Source: Steromphala cineraria
Taxonomy: Eukaryota; Mollusca; Gastropoda; Trochida; Trochidae
Assembly: GCA_916613615.1 (NCBI GenBank)
Contig: OU744723.1
Coordinates: forward strand, 25,938,710-26,002,709
Length of the DNA: 64,000 bases
Direction: 5' to 3'
Part shown: in pieces, positions 1-8,283 of the stretch
Layout: each line of letters starts with the position of its first letter
How positions within the stretch are numbered: position 1 is the first letter of the stretch
Notes under the pieces: generated by a model
Databases searched by the model: none
Seen by the model: only the letters and a program-made list of their open reading frames with translations
What the model was told of the DNA's origin: nothing
Translations under genes and position numbers: made by a program

Positions 1-101
1 GAGAGAGGAGAGGAGGGAAAGAGGGAGGGAGGGAGGGAGGGAGAGAGAGAGAGAGAGAGCGGGAGGGAGAGAGGGGGAGGGAGGGAGAGAGAGAGAGAGA
101 G
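1..101. repeat. GA-rich microsatellite
   Basis: The first 101 bases are almost pure purine, made of (GA)n runs mixed with GGGA units. This is a low-complexity microsatellite cut by the window start, so its full length is unknown. Confidence 0.95.
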
Positions 102-2373
102 TTTATTGCTGCGCTACCCTAATGAGTCCAATGCAATTCTATAAGTAAATTGAACATATTTAGTCTAAATTGACCGCTCTACATTGAAATGAAACGGTCA
201 ATAAATGTATGAAAATTAAATAAAATGGAAAGAAGACTGATTTTTCATTATTTTCATTTAGCATTTGAGCCTCCTAATAGACTTGTTAATGAATTTATCT
301 TATTTTAGAGCCAGGCTGGCCGACTAAAATATATCAATTGTCTTACATATTGCAAATTAATTTTTTACTTTATACAAATAACCGAAATAAACCACATACA
401 AATATTCTAAATAATGATTGATCGGCTTTTGAAAATATAGTTGTAACCTGAAGTTCTTACGATCATTGTAAGATTTTGGTTATTTTAACTTTTCTATCCA
501 ATATCTAAAATGGTTAATATAAAAAATAACTAATACGGTTTATATAAAACACACCTAAAGATCTGCAATAAAAACATTGAGGAATCTCGGTTATATCTCG
601 TGTATCTGTACAAGTGCATATTGTCTGAAAGCGACTGTCCTAAAGAAATTTCTCAAAAGAATGGAAAATATAATTGATGAATTAAAAATGAAAATATAGG
701 ACGAATAACCAACCGTTGTGGAAAGCTTCTTGGTAAATACATTACAAACGGCTTGAAATAGATTATGTACTCACAAGGAAAAACGCATGTAAATCTTAAT
801 GATTATAACACCCAAACCGATTGGCTTACATGAAACTTCATAGGCATTAAAAATATGCATATTCAAATGAAATACTGCAACACAAATATCATATCCATAT
901 TAGCTTACCCAAGTGTTTTAGAGGCAGTTCAAGAAGCTGGTAATCTATTTTAGAGTAATGAAAGTGTATTTTCACTAAACTCTGATCGTTCCGTATTATT
1001 GTAACTCAATAAAAGATACTCGGTGAATGCATATTTCTTAAAAGTAATTGATATCCTATCTGATCCTTTATCCTTTAACAACCTTATTTTAATTCATGGA
1101 TGACTCATTATTTTAAACATGCTTTGTTGGGATCGTTTGTGTAGAACTATGAAACGAGACAGAACAGATTTTTATTTCTGTCTTTCTGTCTATGTGAGTT
1201 TTTTCTGACTATGCACTCAACACCTTTTGGTCAATGGGTCAATAAATGCAGATAGATATCAAAGAAGTTCTTTATATTCTATTATTATGTCTTTAGGTCT
1301 TTATTGTACTTGTCACATTATTTGCATTCACGTAAGCCAAACTTTATCAATTGTGTCCTTTGATCGCGGATTATTGACTGTTGCTGAATCAAATGGGTTC
1401 TGCACAGTGGAAGATGGAGGTAAACAAGGTAGAATAAGTAAAGTAACGATAATGATCGAAAACCGGACAATGACAATCGGTATCACTATGAAATTTATGT
1501 GAAATAGACTTCTGCGTTGATGTGAAGCAGAAGATTTATAATTACATAAAACAACCAATTGTTATGAATGCTAGTCATCCCCGGTCAGTAACCCACAATT
1601 AGAATTATAATTGTGATCAAATTATACTCTAGATATAAGACGTGTGTTTAAAGAAATATATATAGGAAGCTAGTGAACGAGATTCTAAAGAGTTAGGTTG
1701 TTTAGTGATTGGATTGAGTTATACATGTACATATTTCTTTTTATAGTCTTAAGCCTATGCAGAGGTGAAGATCTCCCGAATTACATCTTGAAGTAGAGAA
1801 ACAGCGTGCTGCATGAATTGCTAAGGCTTCTGTGAGACAATTGCTTTGTGGAATGTTGTTAACTTCAAAATCGACTTTAATGACGCACATTCTTTAATTT
1901 AACTTAATACATGTACAACTATTTTTAACAGTTTACTTGACAGTCATTTAAAAAGATTTGTTTGCAACTTGCCCGCTAAAGGATCCATGCTCGTGATTTT
2001 ACAGACAATCGTAATTAAAATCAATATCAATGTATTATCAATCTCTGTTCATATTACTTCTATCTTACTGTTCTTTAATTTACAATGTGCTACAACGAAA
2101 AGAAACAGCATGTCCCGTAGCTTCATGCTGACGAGACATCTACATGTAATTAGCGCCGATCAGTGAGGGGCCATAAAGCAGTGTGTGTGCTATATTTAGA
2201 TCGCCCCTGTTCAGTGAGGAGAAGCGCGTTAAAACGAGGAAGATCTATTATTAAATATCAATTAACTCCCTTTCTATTAATTGAATCATGTTGAAAATTT
2301 AACACTAAGGAAAGTAAAGATGGGGATTTCAAATAAAGTAAAAATATTTGATTATTAAAAAAAATGTAAAAAC
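102..2373. other. AT-rich sequence without a recognisable gene
   Basis: About 2.3 kb of AT-rich sequence. The open frames present (for example at 1227-1502 plus and 1328-1558 minus) overlap each other, are under 95 codons, and show no family motif or believable codon pattern. No tRNA, inverted terminal repeat or long tandem repeat was seen. It is best called intergenic or intronic DNA; an unrecognised old transposon cannot be excluded. Confidence 0.6.
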
Positions 2374-2522
2374 TCGAAATTTCTAGAAATTTCTAGATAC
2401 GCACTAGAACCGCACTAGAAATTTTCTAGATACGTTCTAGAAAATTTCTAGTGCGTATCTAGAAAATTTCTAGTGCGTATCTAGAAAGTTTCTAGATACG
2501 CACTAGAAAGTTTCTAGATACG
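2374..2522. repeat. Foldback cluster of CTAGAAA/TACGCACTAG repeats
   Basis: Short units built from TCTAGAAA and TACGCACTAGAAA recur in both orientations through this stretch. The right half is a near-perfect palindrome: 2454-2487 pairs with 2489-2522 around a single central base, with one mismatch in 34 pairs, and the inner 21 pairs (2467-2487 with 2489-2509) are perfect. It could extrude a long hairpin. It may be a small foldback element or an inverted tandem repeat; no target duplication was identified. Confidence 0.8.
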
Positions 2523-2699
2523 GGGTATGTTTATTCATTGTCTAACTGTAGGCAGATCTATGTTAAGGTATATTTTTTCATCTTAATATTGCATAAGCCA
2601 AAGAAATATTTGGAGTAAAAACATTCTGCACTGCTATATCTTCATTTCTTAGCCTAAATAATTCATCAAATCACGTGCTGAAAAGTGATATTGTGATCA

Positions 2700-3574
2700 A
2701 TGAGGGACAATTTGATATTCACAAATATTGAGGAAAGCTCGTCCTTTGTACAAGGTGTGAATGACCGACAACACGAAATTGAAGATACTGAGAGAGTCTT
2801 GAGAGACTTTATTGAAAAACAGCTCAAATTTGACTGTAAGAATTTACAGTTTAAGCGGGTACATAGAATTGGTCGGAAATGTACTCCTCGCTGAAATAAT
2901 CAAACCACGACCCATGATAGCAAAGTTCCTCGTCACAAAGGAGAGAGATGCTGTGAAGAGATGTGGCAAAATGCTGGCAGGCAAACCTTACGGTATAGCC
3001 GAACAATTTCCCGAAGAAGTCACTGAATACAGACGTTGTTCTGATGCCCTTAAAGGGGCAGTAGCATGTTTTTTGATAATTTTATATTATAAAATTTCCA
3101 CTGATAATTGGACAAAAATGCTAAATGTATTATTTTGATAGTGTCAAAAATCTCTTTACGCAAACCAATCATCCACAGTAGGAGAACGAATTATAAAGAT
3201 TTACTTGAAATCCATTGGCGGCCATTTTTGGGTGAACACCTTTAATTCAGTTTGTGTTAGAAAAAGGAATCGCATGGTTAAATTTAACATTATATATTTG
3301 AATTATTACTGCTTCATTTAGTTTAAATACATTGTCTATCAATTGGAACCATTAATTTTCATTTTCCTGACATCACCTTATATTCCCCCTAAAACGTGCT
3401 ACTGCCCCTTTAATGAAAGTAGCAAGAGCTGAGAAAAAGAGAGCACATATCGTTGTGGATAAACTCTACGTCGATAACCGTCTTCAGTCCGTACCTGTGC
3501 CTCCCACGTACAGAGCCCCACCAAGCAGCACATCGAGAGCCGCCTACCGTGGTGCGGACGATATCACGCAATAG
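2700..3574 (+). pseudogene. LINE ORF1 (nucleic-acid-binding protein) remnant
   Basis: The piece from 2700 reads MRDNLIFTNIEE, then an acidic stretch and KRVHRIG. Its frame closes at 2894. A +1 frame, open from 2812, continues with IKPRPMIAKF and later GKPYGIAEQFPEEV. This order (RxNLIF, RxHRIG, PRPxIxKF, GI.EQFP) is the RNA-recognition-like core typical of LINE ORF1 proteins in invertebrates. A MITE breaks the frame at 3050. Beyond it, 3413-3574 continues in another frame with KVARAEKKRAHIVVDKLYVD and stops at 3572. ORF1 proteins bind element RNA in the retrotransposition particle. This copy lacks the N-terminus and has at least two frameshifts besides the insertion, so it cannot make the protein. 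Confidence 0.8.
3050..3413. mobile_element. 356-bp MITE with TTAA target duplication
   Basis: TTAA at 3050-3053 and 3410-3413 flank an element of 356 bp. Its ends are perfect 13-bp inverted repeats, AGGGGCAGTAGCA at 3054-3066 and its complement at 3397-3409, extendable to about 18 of 19 bp with one mismatch. The interior is AT-rich and has no coding frame. TTAA duplication is characteristic of piggyBac-like and Kolobok-like transposases; which one mobilised this element is not decidable here. It sits inside the LINE ORF1, so it arrived after the LINE. Insertion plus one TTAA adds 360 bp, a multiple of three. Confidence 0.85.
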
Positions 3575-3673
3575 GGGCGCGATGGTGGACAGGAGCCAAC
3601 ACGGAGTGTCTCTAACCACAGCTCACTCAGTGAGAGTGTAACAGATCAACATGATTAAACTGACTTATCTAAG

Positions 3674-4386
3674 GAAGGTGTTCGTTTAGTGAGTCTGAAT
3701 TGTTGTGGCTTACGAAAGTGTCTAAACTACCCGGAATTTATTAGTTTATTTGAAAATAATGATATTTTATGTTTTCAGGAAACAAAAAGTGACTCATTTG
3801 ATGACTTTCATTTGGAGGGTTATAAAATATTTATGCAACATCGTTTAAAAGCCAAACGTCGTTCTGGAGGTATTGCACTTGCCGTCAGAAATGATCTTCT
3901 TAAATATATAACATTGCTACATCATGAACATGACTATATTCTTTGGTTTAAAATCTCGAAGAAACTGCTTAACATTGCCCAGGATATGGAAGCTGGTATA
4001 GTGTACCTGAGGGATCGAAATATGTATCTGATGATGCGTTTTATCAGGTAGAACAGTCTGTATTACAGGCCCTGACACGTACTGATTATGTTATGTTACT
4101 AGGTGACTTTAATGCGAGGACTTCCACTGTAAACGACTATTCCACTATTGACAACTATGTATCAGAGGAATTTGGCTTAGACAGTGATGAAATCAAGAAA
4201 GACCTTGACCCAGATATCGTACTACAAAATGCCGGTGTATCAAAACACAGACATAGCATGGACACTGGTAAAATTAACATTGATATCGAGGTCAATAGGT
4301 TAGCTGAGGACATAACGCACGTGCTGGTTGGTGCTGCACGTGATACGTTCGGTATCAGACGAAGCACAACGCCTAGTAAACCGTGA
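3674..4386 (+). pseudogene. LINE ORF2 endonuclease (APE/EEP-type) remnant
   Basis: The frame from about 3674 reads GVRLVSLNCCGLRK, then ILCFQETKSD, then RSGGIALAVRNDLLKYI. These match the N-terminal strand, the metal-binding QE(T) motif and the SGGxAxxV block of apurinic-like endonucleases of non-LTR retrotransposons. The enzyme normally nicks target DNA to prime reverse transcription. The frame ends near 4051. A different frame from 4093 has LLGDFNARTS, the GDFN catalytic block, followed by text typical of the linker before reverse transcriptase (RLAEDITHVLVGAARDTFG) and a stop at 4384-4386. A frameshift near 4050, internal loss around 4150-4220, and loss of all polymerase sequence make it a pseudogene. 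The original start codon is not identifiable. Confidence 0.85.
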
Positions 4387-4549
4387 CCATAGATCACGTT
4401 ACAATCCGCATATTACAGACAATGGCCAACTCTTGTAAAATTCAAACTTTTGCTTACAGCAAATAATCACTCGGTTTTAAAGGATCTGTCACGTCTTATT
4501 AGAACAATTAATAAACTATAGAAAGATAAGTATATAACTCCAAGTGATC

Positions 4550-4650
4550 ACTGTATATATTTTTTTGTTTGTCATATCTTTATTTGTAATGATCCTGTAC
4601 CACCAATGGTGGTTTGTTGGAATAAAGAATTGAATTGAATTGAATTGATA
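4550..4650 (+). repeat. LINE 3' tail with ATTGA/TTGAA microsatellite
   Basis: The 3' untranslated end of the LINE includes GTACCACCAATGGTGG, an inverted repeat (CCACCAATGGTGG region) that could form a small stem, then AATAAAGAA and four ATTGA units at about 4628-4648. Short tandem repeats at the 3' end are how several non-LTR clades terminate and probably prime. The AATAAA is a plausible polyadenylation signal. Confidence 0.75.
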
Positions 4651-4655
4651 GACAA

Positions 4656-4804
4656 ATTAATTTGCTGTGTTTCTCATTAAATGAGATTTAAAGTCGGCTC
4701 CTTATGACTGTAATAATTATTGATAAACATCATTAGATCTTGATGATGGATATGAGAGAATATTATGATAATAATATTCATAGTTTAGTTTATTCATTTT
4801 GGAG
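4656..4804. other. Short AT-rich spacer
   Basis: AT-rich sequence between the LINE tail and the first diverged satellite monomers. Nothing recognisable seen. Confidence 0.5.
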
Positions 4805-5570
4805 AAGAACCTTCAGATAAAACACTTTATGACCATGCTGATCGCTTACCCTTATTTAACCCTAATCCTATGCACTAATGTGACAAAAATGGTGTTTCAA
4901 AAAACTGAAAATATTCCGGATATAACAGGTTGAGAAGACTTTTTCCATATTGAAACATTGATCTGACAAATTATTGAGAAACAAAAAGCAACTTAACTCA
5001 CTTCGTGGCAATGTTGATTTCTAACAAGCATTTAACCCTAACCCTATCAACTAATGTGACAAAAATGGTGTTTCTTAAAACTGAAGATATTTCCGACACA
5101 AACAGGCCAAGAATACTTTTTACATATCGAAATATTGCTCTAACAAAAGGTTAAGAAACAAAAAGCAACCTAACTCACTTTGTGACCATGTTGAATGCTA
5201 ATCCTTATTTCACCCTAACCCAACCAACTAATGCGACGAAAATGGTGTTTTCTCAAAAAAGATTACATTTTGAATATAACAGGTTGAATAGACTTTTTTA
5301 CATATCAAAACGTTGTTCTGGCAAAGTTTTACATCCAAATAACAACTTAACTGACTTTGGGCCTATGTTTTACCCTAATTCTTATTTAACCCTAACCCTA
5401 TGCACTAATGTTACAAAAACTGTGGTTCCTAAAACTGAAGATATTCAGGAAATAACAAGTCATGAAGACTTTTTACAAATCAAGACATTGCTCTGACAAA
5501 GTTTTAATAAACAAAAAGCAACTTAACTCACTTTGTCACCATGTTGATTTCTAACCCACATTTTACTATG
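4805..5570 (+). repeat. Outlying diverged satellite block (about 4.3 monomers)
   Basis: The same satellite that fills the window from 8284 appears here as about four diverged head-to-tail monomers. The telomere-like core and ACTAATG block recur near 4857, 5031, 5211 and 5389, with a broken fifth at 5559. Spacing is 174-180 bp. Several monomers have type B features (ATTGCTCTGAC at 5495; a related ATTGCTCTAAC near 5139). Divergence is visibly higher than within the main array, as expected for an array edge that escapes homogenisation. The 104-codon frame at 5182-5496 is only satellite text. Confidence 0.9.
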
Positions 5571-5936
5571 AATGAACATGTCGCCAGAGCTCCAAGTTCT
5601 GTTGCCACTCCACGTTTAGCGTGTGATAATGATAGAAGAAAGAAAAGGAAAATGATTTACAAATGCAAGGCATATGAATATGTTTGCACCATTTGGACGC
5701 ATATTTGGACATTGTAAGAACAGAAACTGACACACAAACAGATATGGCAAACCCTTAAAACAGCGAGGATGAAGATGAAGATGAAAATGATTTAACAGAT
5801 TGAAAGCGTACAATCAATTCGCAGCTAGCCTAACCACATAGATTTTGTTGCCACAGTGAATGAAAATAAGTCAGTGAAAGGCAGTAGATACACAATGATT
5901 AAGGCAGGTATGTATTAATTATTGTCATAATTTGAT
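5571..5936. other. Unassigned segment between satellite and TIR element
   Basis: About 370 bases without a supported gene. A short plus-strand stretch near 5762-5802 would encode an acidic tail (SEDEDEDENDLTD then stop). There is no upstream open frame or visible splice context strong enough to call an exon. Confidence 0.5.
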
Positions 5937-6213
5937 GTAGGGGAGAGCGGGTCACATTGGGACAGAATTTACTTTCTGCAACATATATTCTATTCTAATT
6001 GAATCAAATAAACACTAAGGACATTTTCTGTTCTGTTCAGTTTAATGATGAACACCTTATCAATGTGAAAATATCACAAACATATAAGCAACTGAGCTAA
6101 AGAGATTAAAAAAAACAACATTTATTTTGTTCCAATGTACCCAAACTGAGGGTACATTGGGACAGACTTTTGGATGCATTGGGACGCAAACAAATTTAGC
6201 ACAAACTATAACA

Positions 6214-7066
6214 AGTTAAGAAGCGAGCAAAGCTCACATAACCTCGCTCCCCACTTTGTTCAAAGAATTTCAAATAGTAAAACTGATTAATATTGGTTAA
6301 AGTATGATCGTTGAGTATACAGTAAGTCATTGTGTAAGTCTTCTTTCAAATGAAACCCTAATACCGAATTCATTAATAGGTTTTACAATTAAAATGGTAC
6401 ATCTATAGATAATGGTTGATCTTTGTTTCAAATTTGAAGAAGTTATCATGAATATTCTTCGAGATGCACATAGGACAAAATTATTTTTGTTGAGTCACTC
6501 TGTAAGTTATGTTTTCCAAAGAAACCACAGAGAAGAAAATTTATATATATCATTTACGTCTCACAAGGCATATCCAGCAATCACGATTGACATATGTATC
6601 AAATTTGGTGAAGCTGAGATGTATATTTCAGGAAATATGTTCAGGACAAAGTAACTTATCATAGAATGATAATCCATGATGATCCATAGAAACCGCCAAA
6701 ATTCTTTAAAATGTGATGGTCTAATCCTCAAATGGCACAACTAGGGATCATGGTTGACAAGTGTATGAAGTTTGGTGAAGCCAGCATTACTAGTTTGGGA
6801 GATATGCTCCGCACAAAACGACTTTGTCATAGAGTCACTGTTTTAGTCATGTTTCCATGGAAACCGCAAACAATGAAAATTCAGAAATAGTTCTAACCCT
6901 CAAAAGGCACAACTAGGGATCATGGTTGACATGTGTATGAAGTTTGATGAAGCTAGCATGCATAGTTTTGGAGATCTGCTCCGCACAAAGTTTTGGGACG
7001 GACGGACGGACGGAAAGAATGAACGCTATATACCCCCATGTACGCTGTAAGGCGGGGGTATAAATA
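6214..7066 (+). mobile_element. Pearl/HINE-like (Helentron-type) element nested in the TIR element
   Basis: The architecture is a unique left part (GAAGCGAGCAAAGCTC and on), four degenerate direct repeats of about 170 bp, a GGAC/ACGG microsatellite (6996-7014), a short right part, and a terminal hairpin (stem TATACCCCC 7029-7037 with GGGGGTATA 7054-7062). This matches the bivalve 'pearl' elements, later grouped with non-autonomous Helentrons: core tandem repeats, ACGG tract, 3' stem-loop. It has no coding capacity. Its boundaries are approximate because such elements leave no target duplication. The family name comes from recognising the layout, not a database match. Confidence 0.6.
6412..6990 (+). 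repeat. Four ~170-bp degenerate core repeats of the pearl-like element
   Basis: The marker (ATGGTTGAC, then AAGTTTGRTGAAGC, then a GGAGAT.TGCTC(C)GCACAAA block) starts at about 6412, 6583, 6750 and 6922, giving spacings of 171, 167 and 172 bp. The last two copies are most alike. The short frame at 6412-6654 is read through these repeats and is not a gene. Confidence 0.75.
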
Positions 7067-7712
7067 TATTCCATTTCTTATGCTATTAGTCCTTCCAACT
7101 ACACCAAACAACAAACTTGATAACAAAAACAATGTTTGACAATTAGTGACGGTAAACTATTTGCAAAAAGTTCTGTTTTAAAGTTTATAACTCAAAATAA
7201 ATGCAGCGTTTTTTGCCATAAAACAATACATAACATTGTTCCAAATATTTATGTATTGTGTAAATTTGAAATTGACTTTAATATTGCCAATATCTTTTAA
7301 AAAGAACTTGTGTATAATGATATAAATCGCATCCAAATGACAAATGGTTAAATAAAACATAGTCACTAAGATCAGTCAAATCTCAATTGCTTCGAAGATC
7401 AAACTGTTCAAAACAACTTCCAGGTCACTAAACTTTAAATGTATAACAATGTTATTACAAATGATCAACTAGAATCACCTGTATGGGGTGCACTGGGACA
7501 TGTCCTTATGCACCCCAGTCAATAATTTATCCACCCCTACCCTTGCAATGTTTTAGTGACTGCATGACATAACCTTGCAACAAAAAGTGCCAATATGTAT
7601 ATGATGTCTCTTCCTTTTGACATAATGTTAATTTGATTGCACATTTATAAATAACTGTTTCGTTGGGTGTCCCAATGAACTCACCGTCCCAATTTACCAC
7701 GCTCTCCCCTAC

Positions 7713-8283
7713 TATTAGTACTTATTTGTTTGCCATTAGTTGTTTTTTGCATAATTTCGGTAATAGGTCAAGAATACTGTACATACTAAGTGTTTTTCAT
7801 AGTAGATATAAGCTTATATCGTTTGTATTGCTCGCAACCATGGTTAGACCTATTGTGAGTTATCTTTTTTTATTTAGACCTATTGTACATAAATATTTAT
7901 GTTTCTATTATCTATTTTCCTATTTATAACTTATATAATTTATTATCTTATTTATTTAAATGAATCATAAATATTTGTGATTGTATGAAATTATGTGTTT
8001 TTAACCAATTTAGATATGGTAATTGTAAAGATGTACAATTCTATAGTAAATACACAATAATTCAGAACTATCTAAAAACTTTTTTCTTCTTTAAGATTCA
8101 ACTTTCTGAGAAATTTGTGCCCGTTCACCCTCAGCCATCACTGCTAAGAGAGTATGAGACAAGTTATGGCTGGTAGTGTGACAGGCAACATAAACACTCC
8201 CCCGACCACGAGAGCTGGGACACCATTCCAAGCCATGTGGCGATAGGGGACTGAAATTCTTCGTGTATAACGAACCTAGCCCT
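7713..8283. other. AT-rich unique sequence before the main array
   Basis: About 570 bases with no supported gene. Open frames (to 7929, and 7985-8176) are short, AT-driven and lack motifs. At 8284 the satellite begins abruptly within a monomer at TTAACTCACTTTGTG. Confidence 0.55.

Larger units (their letters stand above)
2697..4650 (+). mobile_element. Degenerate non-LTR (LINE) retrotransposon, internally deleted
   Basis: A plus-strand LINE remnant. In order it has an ORF1 fragment (2700-3574, frameshifted and interrupted), an APE-type endonuclease fragment (about 3674-4386, frameshifted), a short stretch resembling the linker between endonuclease and reverse transcriptase, then a 3' tail ending in an ATTGA/TTGAA microsatellite. 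The whole reverse transcriptase is missing: sequence passes from the linker near 4540 to the 3' untranslated region near 4550. The 5' end is truncated inside ORF1, which starts mid-protein. No convincing target-site duplication was found. ORF1 style and short-repeat tail suit an L1-like or CR1-like clade, but the clade cannot be settled without the polymerase. It is non-autonomous and inactive. Confidence 0.85.
5937..7712. mobile_element. Non-autonomous TIR DNA transposon, about 1.78 kb
   Basis: The ends are a perfect 13-bp inverted repeat: GTAGGGGAGAGCG at 5937-5949 and its complement at 7700-7712. The similarity extends to about 23 of 27 bp through a shared ATTGGGAC. The motif (A/C)(A/T)TGGGAC recurs in both orientations near each end (about 5953, 6153, 6177, 7490, 7667, 7684). 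Subterminal repeats like these are usually transposase-binding sites. A 9-bp hairpin (TGGGGTGCA at 7484-7492, complement at 7509-7517) lies near the right end. No transposase is encoded. No clear target-site duplication is visible (possibly TA, if the terminal TA is not part of the element), so the superfamily is unassigned. A pearl-like element is nested within. Confidence 0.75.

Noticed and set aside
1227..1558. Overlapping open frames on both strands (91 and 76 codons)
   Set aside because: They overlap antisense, have no recognisable motif and look like chance frames in AT-rich DNA.
3410..3641. Frames on both strands between the MITE and the endonuclease
   Set aside because: The coding signal here is the ORF1 continuation in the frame from 3413. 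The other frames are shadows.
4155..4397. A minus-strand 80-codon frame
   Set aside because: It is the antisense shadow of the LINE endonuclease remnant.
5762..5802. Possible exon end encoding an acidic tail
   Set aside because: A GATGAAGATGAA run is low-complexity, and no upstream coding frame or splice acceptor supports an exon.
6412..6654. An 80-codon frame
   Set aside because: It reads through the degenerate core repeats of the pearl-like element.
7663..8176. Two short hydrophobic or AT-driven frames (88 and 63 codons)
   Set aside because: The first starts within the right end of the TIR element and is phenylalanine/leucine-rich by composition. Neither shows a family motif.
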